From the NCBI RefSeq assembly GCF_000478195.2, contig NZ_AUZM01000034.1, forward strand, positions 1 through 64,000: DNA of 64,000 nt, written 5' to 3'. The number at the start of each line of letters is the position of its first letter. Positions within the stretch are counted from its first letter, which is position 1. The notes below the pieces were generated by a model that was not told the DNA's origin, did not search any database, and saw only the letters and a list, made by a program, of their open reading frames with translations. Shown here one piece after another: positions 1-9,167 of this stretch. Source of the stretch: Lyngbya aestuarii BL J (lineage in GTDB: Bacteria; Cyanobacteriota; Cyanobacteriia; Cyanobacteriales; Microcoleaceae). The translations under genes were made by a program, and so were the position numbers.

Positions 1-243
1 GAATATAAACAAGCTTTAGAACAAAAACAACCCTTGGGTTATGCGGCATTAGGAGTGATGGAAAACCAGTTAAAAGATCATCCTTTTTTTGGGGGAGATC
101 ACTATACTATTGCGGATATTTGTTTATTTGCTTATACTCATGTTGCCCATGAAGGGGGGTTTGATTTAACTCATTTTCCGGCGATTTCTGCTTGGATTAA
201 TCGGGTAAAAGAACAGCCTAATTATATCAGTATCACTGAATAA
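1..243 (+). CDS. Glutathione S-transferase, C-terminal part (5' end outside window)
   Basis: Frame 1 is open from the first base to the TAA at 241-243, giving 80 residues of the all-helical C-terminal domain of a GST. The visible hallmark is the N-capping/hydrophobic-staple segment YTIADICLFAYTHVAHEGGF, followed by FPAISAWINRVKEQP, which closely follows the standard ending of cytosolic bacterial GSTs. The thioredoxin-fold N-terminal domain with the glutathione site lies upstream of the window, so the substrate class cannot be judged. The family conjugates or reduces electrophiles with glutathione in the cytosol. The gene converges on the DMT permease with only 4 bases between the stops. It is not truncated by mutation, only by the window edge. 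Confidence 0.85.
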   Translation, partial: EYKQALEQKQPLGYAALGVMENQLKDHPFFGGDHYTIADICLFAYTHVAHEGGFDLTHFPAISAWINRVKEQPNYISITE

Positions 244-247
244 TTGT

Positions 248-1279
248 CTAAACTCCTTTAAATCCAACAGTTCGATCTATATCTTCGGTTGAGCGATCTA
301 AAGGGGGAAGTTCGGACGGTTGAGAGGGAACTTTAGAAACACCAATTTGATTGAAAATAATTCCCAAAATAATCACACTTCCGCCAATATATTGAGGAGT
401 TGTGGGAACTTCTCCTAAAATTAAATAGGAGGCTAAAACTCCGGCAATAGGAGCAAAAGAATTCGCTAAAGAAATCTCAGAAGCACTTGATTTTTGTAAT
501 CCTGAAAACCAACAAAATTGACCTCCAACAACAATTACAAGACTATAAAGTAACATCCATTGCCAAACAAGCGGAGAAAAAATATCCATAAAGTGACCGA
601 TACCAAATAGCAAAGTAACAATAATAAAAAATACAACTGTACTCAAAAAAGTTCGATAAATGTTAAAAAAACCAAGTGAAATATTACGGAGACTGACTTT
701 ACTAATAATCGTTGCTACTGCGGCAGAAACTGCACCGACCGCAACCATCAATTCTCCAGTCCCAATTTGAAAACTAGCCATACTCATCATTTCTCGATTA
801 GGGTCTGGAATAAAAACCGTTAATCCGACACCAATAAATGAAACAATTGCTCCGATAATCACCCAACGATTTACCCGTTCATGGAGTAAAAAAATAGACA
901 AAGCTAAAACTAAAGGCGGTTCAATGCGACTTACTAAAATCACATTATTAACCATTGTCCGTTCTAAAGCCGAAAAAAACAAAGCGGGAGCTAAAGCACC
1001 TGCAAGTATGGCAACACTGGTTAAACTTAACCAATCTTTACCTGATAGTTTTTTGATGGTTTCCTGATTAATTTGTTGATAATAAAGCAGTAAAAAAATG
1101 ACTAACGCCCAAATATTACCCACAAATAAAACATTACAAAAAGAAATGGGATTTCGACCATAAATTAAATTTTCGGCACCCAATTCAGTTAACTGACGAG
1201 TTACAGCATTAGCAGCACCAAAAATTGTCACGCCAAGCAAAAGATAAGCACGTCCAGGAATGCGCTGAATTAAATTCAT
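248..1279 (-). CDS. DMT-superfamily permease (EamA family)
   Basis: A 343-residue polytopic inner-membrane protein with two successive EamA repeats, roughly residues 9-150 and 170-310, each made of about five hydrophobic helices. The second repeat ends with the typical segment around SFAPIAGVLASYLILGEVPT. The hydrophilic C-terminal tail (about the last 30 residues) is rich in Ser, Pro and charged residues and is probably cytosolic. EamA proteins export or import small metabolites such as amino acids or nucleosides; nothing here identifies the substrate. The start ATG at 1279 has no convincing Shine-Dalgarno. It is transcribed away from the GDPD gene, with 196 bases between the two starts. Confidence 0.85.
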   Translation of the reverse strand: MNLIQRIPGRAYLLLGVTIFGAANAVTRQLTELGAENLIYGRNPISFCNVLFVGNIWALVIFLLLYYQQINQETIKKLSGKDWLSLTSVAILAGALAPALFFSALERTMVNNVILVSRIEPPLVLALSIFLLHERVNRWVIIGAIVSFIGVGLTVFIPDPNREMMSMASFQIGTGELMVAVGAVSAAVATIISKVSLRNISLGFFNIYRTFLSTVVFFIIVTLLFGIGHFMDIFSPLVWQWMLLYSLVIVVGGQFCWFSGLQKSSASEISLANSFAPIAGVLASYLILGEVPTTPQYIGGSVIILGIIFNQIGVSKVPSQPSELPPLDRSTEDIDRTVGFKGV

Positions 1280-1460
1280 AAAATTCTAGATATTGACCTC
1301 AGAGCCAGACTAGCATAATTAAGTATTGATGCTGCTGAAATTTATAAAAGTTAGTTTAATTCTTGCCCCAATGAATTGAATCAATCAATTGCAGGTAAAC
1401 TAGATAATGTCATGATTTAATCCCTTAAAAAGGATCGTGAATCGGTCAAAGTAGAGGATC

Positions 1461-1472
1461 AAGGAGTAGGAG
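1461..1472 (+). promoter_or_regulatory. Ribosome binding site deciding a TTG start
   Basis: AAGGAG (1461-1466) and a second GGAG (1469-1472) lie immediately upstream of TTG 1476. The first has about 9 bases of spacing. There is no ATG nearby in frame that would preserve the conserved HRG motif at the N-terminus, so this Shine-Dalgarno supports initiation at TTG. Confidence 0.6.
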
Positions 1473-1475
1473 ATT

Positions 1476-2198
1476 TTGAATTTAGAAGTAGTTGCTCATC
1501 GGGGTTTTTCGGCAATGGCTCCAGAGAATACCATAGCGGCCTTTAGTGCAGCGATCAAAGGGGGAGCTAATTCGATAGAATTTGATTTACAATTATCTCG
1601 CGATGGTGTACCGATTATCTTTCACGATGAAACTTTAGACCGAATTACGGGAACTGCGGGTCGAGTCCGGGAGAAATCTTTACAAGAGTTAAAACAACTG
1701 AATGCAGGGGGTTGGTTTGCAGAACAGTTTGTTGGGGAAACCATTCCGACTTTAGCCGAAGCGTTAGGGTGTTTTAAACAGGTACAAAAATTTCTTTATT
1801 TTGATGTTAAACCTCATTGTCAATGGTCACAAACAGAGATTGAAGGATTAATTCAACAAGTGACAGAGGCGGAAATTTTAGAAAAATGTGTGATCACGGC
1901 ATTTAATGAGGAGTTTTTAGAGCAAGTTCGCGCTTGTTGTCCTGAGATCAAATTAGGCTATTTTCTGATAGAAGCTACCGATTATCCACAACAACTGCAC
2001 AAAGCAACTACAGCCGGAAATGCGATTTTAAGTAGTTTATTTGATGTGGTGCTAGAAAATCCTCATTTTGTTGAAGACAGTCGCAGTCAGGGGGTAGATT
2101 GGGTCGTGTGGACTGTTGACCGTCCCGAACATTTTCAAGAATTGATCGAACTGGGGGTGAAGCGAATTATTACCAATTCCTTGATTGGTTGGACATGA
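1476..2198 (+). CDS. Glycerophosphodiester phosphodiesterase (GDPD family)
   Basis: A 240-residue single-domain GDPD TIM barrel that hydrolyses glycerophosphodiesters to sn-glycerol 3-phosphate and an alcohol. Visible active-site residues are H8-R9 in VAHRG, the metal ligands E35 and D37 in EFDLQ, and the second catalytic histidine H50 in FHDETL; PENT at 16-19 is the usual loop. The length matches the cytosolic, UgpQ-like form, and no signal peptide is present, so it probably acts on imported or internally produced deacylated phospholipids. The start is TTG at 1476, preceded by a strong Shine-Dalgarno. No operon partner is visible; acsF starts 241 bases downstream. Family assignment is firm, substrate preference is not. 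Confidence 0.92.
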   Translation: MNLEVVAHRGFSAMAPENTIAAFSAAIKGGANSIEFDLQLSRDGVPIIFHDETLDRITGTAGRVREKSLQELKQLNAGGWFAEQFVGETIPTLAEALGCFKQVQKFLYFDVKPHCQWSQTEIEGLIQQVTEAEILEKCVITAFNEEFLEQVRACCPEIKLGYFLIEATDYPQQLHKATTAGNAILSSLFDVVLENPHFVEDSRSQGVDWVVWTVDRPEHFQELIELGVKRIITNSLIGWT

Positions 2199-2439
2199 TT
2201 GCGATCTCCTGTGATATCGGGCTTTTGAGTGATGTAGATTCCGAGTGTATCAACAGATGTTGCAATTCTTAACGCAGTAAATGTCTTTTGGGGCGGAGAG
2301 GTTGATAAACTAAAACTCATACATTTACAACTTTTGATCCCGGCATTGGTTTGTGCGCGGAGTAGGGGTCAGTATCCATTGCTTTGTCCCGAAAAATCTC
2401 TGTACCTTAAACCTGCAATCATAAGATGACAGAAACACT

Positions 2440-3516
2440 ATGGTAGACTCTCTAAAAAAACCAGCATTTGATGAAATCCGGCCGGGGGTTAAAGTTCCCG
2501 CCAAGGAAACCATTCTTACCCCTCGGTTCTACACGACAGACTTTGATGAGATGGCGCAGATGGACATCTCAGTCAATGAGGATGAACTGCGGGCAATCTT
2601 AGAAGAATTCCGGGCGGACTACAACCGTCATCATTTTGTCCGGGATGCCGAATTTGAACAATCCTGGGATCATATTGATGGCGAAACTCGTCGCCTGTTT
2701 GTCGAATTTCTGGAACGTTCCTGTACGGCTGAATTTTCTGGGTTCTTGCTGTACAAAGAGTTAAGCCGTCGTCTCAAAGGTAAAAGCCCGGTTTTAGCTG
2801 AATGTTTCCAACTGATGTCGCGTGATGAAGCTCGTCATGCGGGATTCCTCAACAAAGCGATGTCCGATTTTAACTTGTCGCTGGATTTGGGATTTTTAAC
2901 CAAGAGTCGCAAATACACCTTCTTTAAACCTAAATTCATCTTCTACGCAACCTACCTTTCAGAAAAAATTGGGTATTGGCGTTATATCACCATTTATCGT
3001 CACTTACAAGCGCATCCTGAAGATCGCATTTATCCGATTTTCCGCTTCTTTGAAAACTGGTGTCAAGATGAGAACCGTCATGGTGATTTCTTCGATGCCA
3101 TGATGAAATCTCAGCCCAAAATCCTCAATGATTGGAAGGCGAAACTTTGGTGTCGGTTCTTCTTGTTGTCGGTGTTTGGCACCATGTACTTGAACGATGT
3201 TCAACGCTCTGGCTTCTATGAGGCGATTGGGTTGAATGCTCGCGATTACGACAAGTATGTGATTCTCAAAACCAACGAAACTTCAGGTCGGGTGTTCCCG
3301 GTTATCTTGGATGTCGAAAATCCGGAGTTCTACGAACGATTGGAAACTTGCATCAAAACTAACGAGAAATTGACGGCGATTGTTAATTCTAATACGCCCA
3401 AATTCTTGCAGTTTTTCCAAAAATTACCCCATTACCTCTCTAATGGTTGGCAGTTTATCAAACTGTATTTGATGAAGCCCATAGATTTTCAGGCTTTGGA
3501 AGGAACAGTTCGTTAA
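2440..3516 (+). CDS. acsF: Magnesium-protoporphyrin IX monomethyl ester (oxidative) cyclase AcsF
   Basis: This 358-residue di-iron enzyme closes the isocyclic E ring of chlorophyll, using O2 to convert Mg-protoporphyrin IX monomethyl ester to divinyl protochlorophyllide. The ferritin-like iron ligands are visible as the carboxylate near E98 (TAEF), DEARH at 129-133 and ENRH at 211-214. Length and the N-terminal block ([20 protein letters not shown]) match cyanobacterial AcsF/ChlE/Ycf59. The partner subunit Ycf54 is not in this window. ATG at 2440 fits the family start. The gene stands alone and is followed by a clear intrinsic terminator at 3559-3590, so it is probably monocistronic. Whether this is the aerobic or the low-oxygen isoform of species having two copies cannot be decided from one gene. 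Confidence 0.97.
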   Translation: MVDSLKKPAFDEIRPGVKVPAKETILTPRFYTTDFDEMAQMDISVNEDELRAILEEFRADYNRHHFVRDAEFEQSWDHIDGETRRLFVEFLERSCTAEFSGFLLYKELSRRLKGKSPVLAECFQLMSRDEARHAGFLNKAMSDFNLSLDLGFLTKSRKYTFFKPKFIFYATYLSEKIGYWRYITIYRHLQAHPEDRIYPIFRFFENWCQDENRHGDFFDAMMKSQPKILNDWKAKLWCRFFLLSVFGTMYLNDVQRSGFYEAIGLNARDYDKYVILKTNETSGRVFPVILDVENPEFYERLETCIKTNEKLTAIVNSNTPKFLQFFQKLPHYLSNGWQFIKLYLMKPIDFQALEGTVR

Positions 3517-3558
3517 ACCAGGTCTTGAAGCTTTCGACTAAAATAAACAAATAGGAGT

Positions 3559-3590
3559 AGGCTCTGTGTTAATAGCAGAGCCTCTTTTTT
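3559..3590 (+). terminator. Intrinsic terminator of acsF
   Basis: An 8-bp perfect stem, AGGCTCTG at 3559-3566 with CAGAGCCT at 3576-3583, a 9-base loop and then a T-rich tail CTTTTTT (3584-3590), starting 43 bases after the acsF stop. This is a canonical rho-independent terminator. Confidence 0.85.
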
Positions 3591-3647
3591 ATAATTTCAG
3601 CAGGTCGTCTCTCTCCGGTGCGACAGGGTTTAGCATGGAGAATTAAA

Positions 3648-5561
3648 ATGGATAAGCTTCACTTCTCCCAACGAGGTCAACAGATGATTCGCAAATGGCT
3701 AATGTTGCTCCAACGACTGTCGCCGATTCGGGGATTGTTGACGTTTCTCAGAAATGCAAACGCCTACCCAGAAAATTATGGCAATTTAGCCGCGCTTTCC
3801 TACGAAGCATGGCGTAATCGGTTTCTACTCGCCAGATTGAAATTAGCCTTTGGGTTAGTGCTATGGGCTTACTTAACGAGCTTTGTATTGAACTTAGTGC
3901 GATTTTTTTATGCGGGGGAAATTTTTTTTGATAAACACCTGATTATTCAATTGATTGGGTTGTTTAGCTTATGTACCGGAATGGGAGTCCTACAAACAAA
4001 CTGGGGGCGTCGTCATCTCGGCTTAATTTTCCTGGGGCTTTCTTGGTCTTTGGAGATGAACGAACAGATTATTGAGACGATTGTCGAGGTTCTCAGACCC
4101 GATTCACCTCTCGTTAGCCCTGAATTGTTGGGTTGGGGTTCGACTTTTTTCACCCAAGCGACTTTAATTCCCGTTTGTTGGCCGCTGCATTTATTATCCC
4201 AGATGATTACATTGGGGTACTATTTCGGGATTAATCGAATCTTTGGGTTTGATACAATTCCTAACTATGATGAGCCACTGCGGTTGATTTTGATGTTGTT
4301 TTGGGTTTGTTTAATTTGTGATTTGTCTGTCTATTTGTACGAACGTCTACAACGGGCTGAGTTTAACGCTCGTCAGCAACTTGAAATCGCAGAAGCAAAA
4401 TATCGAAGCATTTTTGAAAATGCGGTTGAGGGACTATTTCAGTCTACTCCTGAAGGCCGTTTTTTAGATGTCAATAAGACTTTAGCTCGGATGTGTGGTT
4501 ATCAGTCACCTCAAGAAATGATGGCTAAAGTGACGGATATTAAAAGTCAGATGTATGTCGATCCCCAACGTCGTACAGAGTTTATCCGTTTAATCGAAGA
4601 ACAGGGCTGTGTATTGGCTTTTGAGTCTCAAGTGTATCATGCTGATAGTAATATTATTTGGATTTCTGAAAACGCCAGAGCCGTCAAAGATGCCACAGGT
4701 AATATTATTGTTTATGAAGGAGATGTCGAAGAAATTACTGAACGAAAACGAGCGGAAGCAGAAATGCGTAAAGCTCTACAAAAAGAGAAAGAACTGAATC
4801 TCTTGAAGTCTCGTTTTGTTTCGATGATTTCCCATGAATTTCGCACTCCTTTAACAACTATTATGGCATCAACAGAGGCTCTAGAATATTACGGAAATCG
4901 CTGGACAGAGGAGAAAAAAGATAAGTATTTCAGCCGAATTCAAGTCACCATTCAACACTTAACCGATCTCCTCAATGATGTTTTGATTATTGGTCAGTCT
5001 GAAGCTCATAAACTTCCCTACAACCCGGCTATTATTGATTTAGATTCTTTCTGTGAAAATTTAGTTGAGGAAATTCAACTGACGGCGGTTGATAAGTGTA
5101 ATATTAGCTGGAGTATTCATGGTAAAAATATTTTAAATGGTCTGAATTTTACGGCGAGTGAAAACTCACAACTATTGCCGCTTACTGATGAAAGATTGCT
5201 TCGTCATATTTTGATTAACTTACTTTCAAATGCGGTAAAATACTCCCCAAAAGGCGGTCAGATTGAGGTTAAACTTTTTTATCAAACAACACAAGTCGTT
5301 TTTACAATTAAAGACGAAGGAATTGGGATTCCGGTTGAAGATCAAAAACACTTATTTGAATCCTTTCATCGAGCTAGAAATGTCGGTACAATTCCAGGAA
5401 CAGGTTTAGGATTAGCCATTGTTAAACGCTCTGTTGATAGATTAGGTGGAACTATTACTGTACACAGTGAAGTTGGAAAGGGTACAATATTTACAATAGC
5501 CTTACCTTTGGAATTTCAGGAGAGAGAACAAGATGAAGCGGATTTTAGTGATAGAAGATGA
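3648..5561 (+). CDS. Membrane-bound PAS sensor histidine kinase
   Basis: I place the start at ATG 3648, 7 bases after GGAG, rather than the GTG at 3618; this gives 637 residues. About six hydrophobic segments fill residues 60-230, then a PAS domain (about 250-370, ending EEITERKRAE), a HisKA domain with phospho-acceptor H396 in MISHEFRTPL, and an HATPase_c domain with N-box LINLLSNAVKYSP, G1 DEGIGIP and G2 [10 protein letters not shown]. It is an intact, membrane-anchored two-component sensor; the ligand sensed by the membrane part is unknown. The last 29 bases overlap the start of the downstream receiver-kinase gene, so the two are translationally coupled and very likely act together. Confidence 0.92.
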   Translation: MDKLHFSQRGQQMIRKWLMLLQRLSPIRGLLTFLRNANAYPENYGNLAALSYEAWRNRFLLARLKLAFGLVLWAYLTSFVLNLVRFFYAGEIFFDKHLIIQLIGLFSLCTGMGVLQTNWGRRHLGLIFLGLSWSLEMNEQIIETIVEVLRPDSPLVSPELLGWGSTFFTQATLIPVCWPLHLLSQMITLGYYFGINRIFGFDTIPNYDEPLRLILMLFWVCLICDLSVYLYERLQRAEFNARQQLEIAEAKYRSIFENAVEGLFQSTPEGRFLDVNKTLARMCGYQSPQEMMAKVTDIKSQMYVDPQRRTEFIRLIEEQGCVLAFESQVYHADSNIIWISENARAVKDATGNIIVYEGDVEEITERKRAEAEMRKALQKEKELNLLKSRFVSMISHEFRTPLTTIMASTEALEYYGNRWTEEKKDKYFSRIQVTIQHLTDLLNDVLIIGQSEAHKLPYNPAIIDLDSFCENLVEEIQLTAVDKCNISWSIHGKNILNGLNFTASENSQLLPLTDERLLRHILINLLSNAVKYSPKGGQIEVKLFYQTTQVVFTIKDEGIGIPVEDQKHLFESFHRARNVGTIPGTGLGLAIVKRSVDRLGGTITVHSEVGKGTIFTIALPLEFQEREQDEADFSDRR

Positions 5562-6657
5562 GTCAGATGTGCGTGAGATTATTCTTGATATTCTAGAAGC
5601 TGAAGAATTTTCCGTAATCGGTGCAGAAAACGGTAAGGAAGGTGTTAGACTCGCTCAAGAACATCTGCCTGATTTAGTGATTTGTGATGTGATGATGCCT
5701 GAGATGGATGGATATGATGTTTTAAAAATATTACGGGAAGAAAAGACAACTTCGACGATTCCTTTTATTTTTTTAACCGCTAAAGCCACTCGTGAAAATA
5801 TCCGCCAAGGGATGAATTTGGGTGCTGATGATTATTTAACTAAACCCTTTAGTCGTAAAGATTTACTGGGTGCAATTTCAAGTCGTATTCAAAAGAAAGT
5901 AGCGATAGAAGATAAAATACAAGCTCATCTCGATGATCTTAGAAGTAGTCTGAGCCTTTCACTTCCCCATGAACTCCGGACACCTTTGAATGGAATTCTC
6001 GGTATATCTCAACTGTTGATAGAAGATTTTACGGAGATGGAACCCCATGAAGTACAGCCGATGTTAGCAGATATTAATACTTCTGCTCAACGCTTATATC
6101 GATTGATTTCTAATTTTCTTCTTTATGCAGATTTAGAACTTTTAGTTCACGACTCAGAACGAATGAAATTTTGGCCAAAAGGTTCTGTTAAAGATCCAAA
6201 CACATTAATTCAAAAAGTTGCGAATGAAACACTAGAAATGTTTCCAGAACGTCCGGCTGATTTTTCTTTAGAACTTCAGCAGAATATTGAAGTTGAAGTT
6301 CCTCCAGATATTTTGAAAAAAATTGTAGAAGAACTTCTCAATAATGCGTTGAAATTTTCAGATAAACTTGAAAAAGTCTATATTAAAACTCACCAAGATC
6401 AACAACAATATTACCTCGAATTTTTCAATCAAGGACAGGGAATGACAGCAAATCAAATTGCTAAACTTGGGGCATATAAACAATTTGATAGCAGTCGCTC
6501 CGAACATCAAGGAGCCGGATTAGGGCTAGCTATTGTTAAACGTCTTTTAGATATACATAAAGGAGATTTGACAATCAACAGCATACCCAATCAAATCACA
6601 ACAGTCAGGGTTAGTTTACCCATCGTTAACGTAGAAGTTGTTGAATCATGCGATTAG
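5533..6657 (+). CDS. Receiver-histidine kinase hybrid (REC-HisKA-HATPase)
   Basis: A 374-residue soluble hybrid. The receiver domain (1-120) has the acidic pair near E8-D9, phospho-acceptor D52 in CDVMMPEMDG and K104 in YLTKPF. It is followed by a HisKA helix with H146 in LPHELRTPLNG and an HATPase_c domain ending with GAGLGLAIVKRLLD. The G1 box is weaker than usual (FFNQGQGMT, with N for the first Asp), so catalytic strength is uncertain. ATG 5533 begins inside the end of the membrane kinase gene (29-base overlap). The arrangement suggests a phosphorelay in which the membrane kinase phosphorylates D52 and this protein passes on or modulates the signal; no DNA-binding output domain is present. 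Its 3' end overlaps the convergent fructosamine-kinase gene by 32 bases. Confidence 0.88.
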   Translation: MKRILVIEDESDVREIILDILEAEEFSVIGAENGKEGVRLAQEHLPDLVICDVMMPEMDGYDVLKILREEKTTSTIPFIFLTAKATRENIRQGMNLGADDYLTKPFSRKDLLGAISSRIQKKVAIEDKIQAHLDDLRSSLSLSLPHELRTPLNGILGISQLLIEDFTEMEPHEVQPMLADINTSAQRLYRLISNFLLYADLELLVHDSERMKFWPKGSVKDPNTLIQKVANETLEMFPERPADFSLELQQNIEVEVPPDILKKIVEELLNNALKFSDKLEKVYIKTHQDQQQYYLEFFNQGQGMTANQIAKLGAYKQFDSSRSEHQGAGLGLAIVKRLLDIHKGDLTINSIPNQITTVRVSLPIVNVEVVESCD

Positions 6658-7525
6658 CTTGTGAACCATAACTGCCACCAAATAAGTTAAAATGATTGAG
6701 AATATGATAGAGATTATACAGTATTTTGCGACGTTCGTAGCCTGAATCTAGAGGAAAAACTTCATCATATCCTTGATAAAAAGCAGGTGAAAAGCTACCA
6801 AATAATTCAGTCATTGCTAAATCCACTTCGCGATCACCATAATAAGTTGCAGGATCAAAAATTATCGGTTCTCCATCCGCAGTTACCGCAGCATTTCCAG
6901 TCCATAAATCACCATGAACTAGAGAGGGTTGAGGTTGATGATCGGCTAATAATTCGGGAATCTTTTCAATTAAAACCTCTGCCTTTTCAAACTGACCTCC
7001 ACGACGTTTTGCAAGTTTTACTTGATAGCCAATTCGATGATTTGCCCAAAATTCTGCCCAATTTTCTGTCCATGTATTAATTTGAGGTGTAGAACCAATG
7101 GTATTATTAATTTCCCAACCAAACTGATGTTTTCCAGGATAGTCATTAGCCGGAGTCCATTGGTGCATCATTGCTAACTTTATACCCATCTCTTTCATCG
7201 CTTCTGTATTGCTATTCCCCCCTATTTCTAGCCATTCCAGCACAATATAAGCTGAGTTATCTGCGGTTCCCCAACAAATAGGTTTAGGAACTCGAATCGT
7301 GTGCGTTTCCCACATTTGTTTGACCCCTAAAGCTTCTGCTTCAAACATCGAAATTTGAGACGCTTGATTGAGTTTGACAAAATAGTTACGAGAACCATCA
7401 GTGAGGTGATACCCTTGATTGATACAACCTCCACCCACAGAACGGGTATCACTGACTTGAAATTTTTGTTCTGTTGCTTGGCTAATGTTTTCAGCGATTT
7501 TTTCCCACATCATTTTTTGATCCAA
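6626..7525 (-). CDS. Fructosamine kinase family protein
   Basis: A 299-residue protein of the fructosamine kinase/ketosamine-3-kinase family, in the aminoglycoside-phosphotransferase fold. Visible are the nucleotide-binding lysine in YFVKLN (K51), the catalytic loop HGDLWTGN at 204-211 with D206, and the metal-binding aspartate of IFDPATYYGDRE (D224). Such enzymes phosphorylate sugars attached to protein amines and so trigger deglycation of Amadori or ribulosamine adducts. Length is normal. Two further ATGs lie within the first six codons (MDQKMM), so the exact start is uncertain by a few residues. The final 32 bases overlap the opposite-strand receiver-kinase gene. Confidence 0.9.
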   Translation of the reverse strand: MDQKMMWEKIAENISQATEQKFQVSDTRSVGGGCINQGYHLTDGSRNYFVKLNQASQISMFEAEALGVKQMWETHTIRVPKPICWGTADNSAYIVLEWLEIGGNSNTEAMKEMGIKLAMMHQWTPANDYPGKHQFGWEINNTIGSTPQINTWTENWAEFWANHRIGYQVKLAKRRGGQFEKAEVLIEKIPELLADHQPQPSLVHGDLWTGNAAVTADGEPIIFDPATYYGDREVDLAMTELFGSFSPAFYQGYDEVFPLDSGYERRKILYNLYHILNHFNLFGGSYGSQANRMIQQLLR

Positions 7526-7583
7526 TTATCTTTAATAAGAGTTTACCATTTTCGTTCAACTAACTTAGTTATTTTTTGTGAAT

Positions 7584-9008
7584 TTATTGATTATTGTTTG
7601 ATTTGATTATTGTTGTATTGTCTTGATTCTCAAACAGCATCACTTCTGATTTTTGATAACGCAGTTGAAAGTTTGGCATTGTTTTCAGTTTATCCACAAG
7701 ACGATAAACCAATTCTCGGGAACTATCCCAACCCGGGTAACTAGCATTGAGTAAAATATATTTAAACTCGTTTAAATCAAATTTTTCGGCGCCTTTTGTG
7801 GTTAACATGAGGACTGAACGATGGGTTAAATGAGGAGCAATATGATCAGCCGTTAAAACACTGCCTTTTGTCTCCACTAAAGCAACCGCTTCGTGAGAGG
7901 CTTTAACCGTATCAAAATGCTTGAGATATCTTGAACCAAAATAGCCATACTTTGCCAAAGCAAAAAAAGCAATTAATGACCACAAGATAATTTTTTTAGG
8001 TTGGCGGAACCATCCCTCTCCAGCAGCTAAACTTGCAATAACAGCCACTAACAAAAAAGGTAAAATGGGGAGAGAATATTGTTGAGTTAAGTTTTTTTGC
8101 TGAACACTGTCACTGAGCAAATTTAACAATAAAATGGGTATGGCACCCACTAAAGGTGTTAAATGTCGAAACGAAAGACCCCAAATTAGAGGAATAGTCA
8201 GGAGAACTAAATATTCTAAATTAGATAAAGTAAAAATTTGTTGGAAAACTATTCCCGGTTTTAGTAATATATTCAAAGCAATTTCAAAAACTGAATCTCC
8301 CAGAGAATCGTAAAATTTAACTCCGGCAGGTTCACCGCCACTAAAATGAGGAATAATCACCTGAGTCGCAACTAAAAACCAGGCTAGACCTGTAAATATT
8401 GCGATTATTCCACAAATTCGCTTTTTTTCAAACAACAGTAACCCTATTCCTAAAGCCATGACCGTTAAAGATAACACTGCTTTGCAACTTAAGATAATCA
8501 CAATAGCAACAGTAAATCTAAAAACTTGCTCTAAACGAGCCGCTAAAATTGCAAAGAGTAATGTCGGAAGGGCAATAACTTCGGGATGAAAATCAAATAA
8601 ATTGAGATTAAAAACCAGTGGATAAAGCAAATATACAGCCGCCATAGTCGTTGCTTGAGATTGCTTTAATCCGGCATTAATTGCTAAATAAAAAGTCGGA
8701 ATAGCCCCAATAGATAGACTAAAGGCTTGTACAAACAGTAACCAATGTACCTGCGGAAAAATCTTGTACAATAAAGCTAAAGGATAAAGAATAAAAGCTC
8801 CATGATCACCGAGAATATGCAAACCTCGAAAAGTTACAAAAGGTTTTTGACCTTGGCTCAGAAGATAAATTCCATTATCAAAAATTCCTAAGTCAAAAGC
8901 ATTAGATTGAAATAAAGCATGACGAAAACTACTACAAACAAATAATATAATGGTACTAAAAACAACCATCCAGCTTACAAAATTAAGTTTAGAAAAAATT
9001 TTGGGCAT
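7584..9008 (-). CDS. DUF2079 polytopic membrane protein
   Basis: A long hydrophobic protein whose N-terminal half carries the DUF2079 signature (AFDLGIFDNGIYLLSQGQ, then FRGLHILGDH). About ten transmembrane segments can be counted, followed by a soluble C-terminal region of about 110 residues. The family is weakly similar to GT-C glycosyltransferases and has no firm reaction assigned. I chose ATG 9008 (474 aa); a TTG at 9026 would add six residues, but GGAGG lies only one base before it, and is 19 bases from the ATG, so neither start is well supported. It is divergent from the ArnT-like glycosyltransferase, which fits an envelope-sugar role for the pair by inference only. Confidence 0.8.
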   Translation of the reverse strand: MPKIFSKLNFVSWMVVFSTIILFVCSSFRHALFQSNAFDLGIFDNGIYLLSQGQKPFVTFRGLHILGDHGAFILYPLALLYKIFPQVHWLLFVQAFSLSIGAIPTFYLAINAGLKQSQATTMAAVYLLYPLVFNLNLFDFHPEVIALPTLLFAILAARLEQVFRFTVAIVIILSCKAVLSLTVMALGIGLLLFEKKRICGIIAIFTGLAWFLVATQVIIPHFSGGEPAGVKFYDSLGDSVFEIALNILLKPGIVFQQIFTLSNLEYLVLLTIPLIWGLSFRHLTPLVGAIPILLLNLLSDSVQQKNLTQQYSLPILPFLLVAVIASLAAGEGWFRQPKKIILWSLIAFFALAKYGYFGSRYLKHFDTVKASHEAVALVETKGSVLTADHIAPHLTHRSVLMLTTKGAEKFDLNEFKYILLNASYPGWDSSRELVYRLVDKLKTMPNFQLRYQKSEVMLFENQDNTTIIKSNNNQ

Positions 9009-9167
9009 ACTCAGCTTGTCAGTCAAACCTCCAGATTGAACTCAAACTGCCGGGAACACAGCTTAAGAGAAATGCTACCATCTTAAATTGAAAAAGTGAG
9101 CATTTCAGAAATTTTTTTATCCTGATGGAACCTAAAACTGGTAAATTAGGGTCTGAGAGATTGAATA

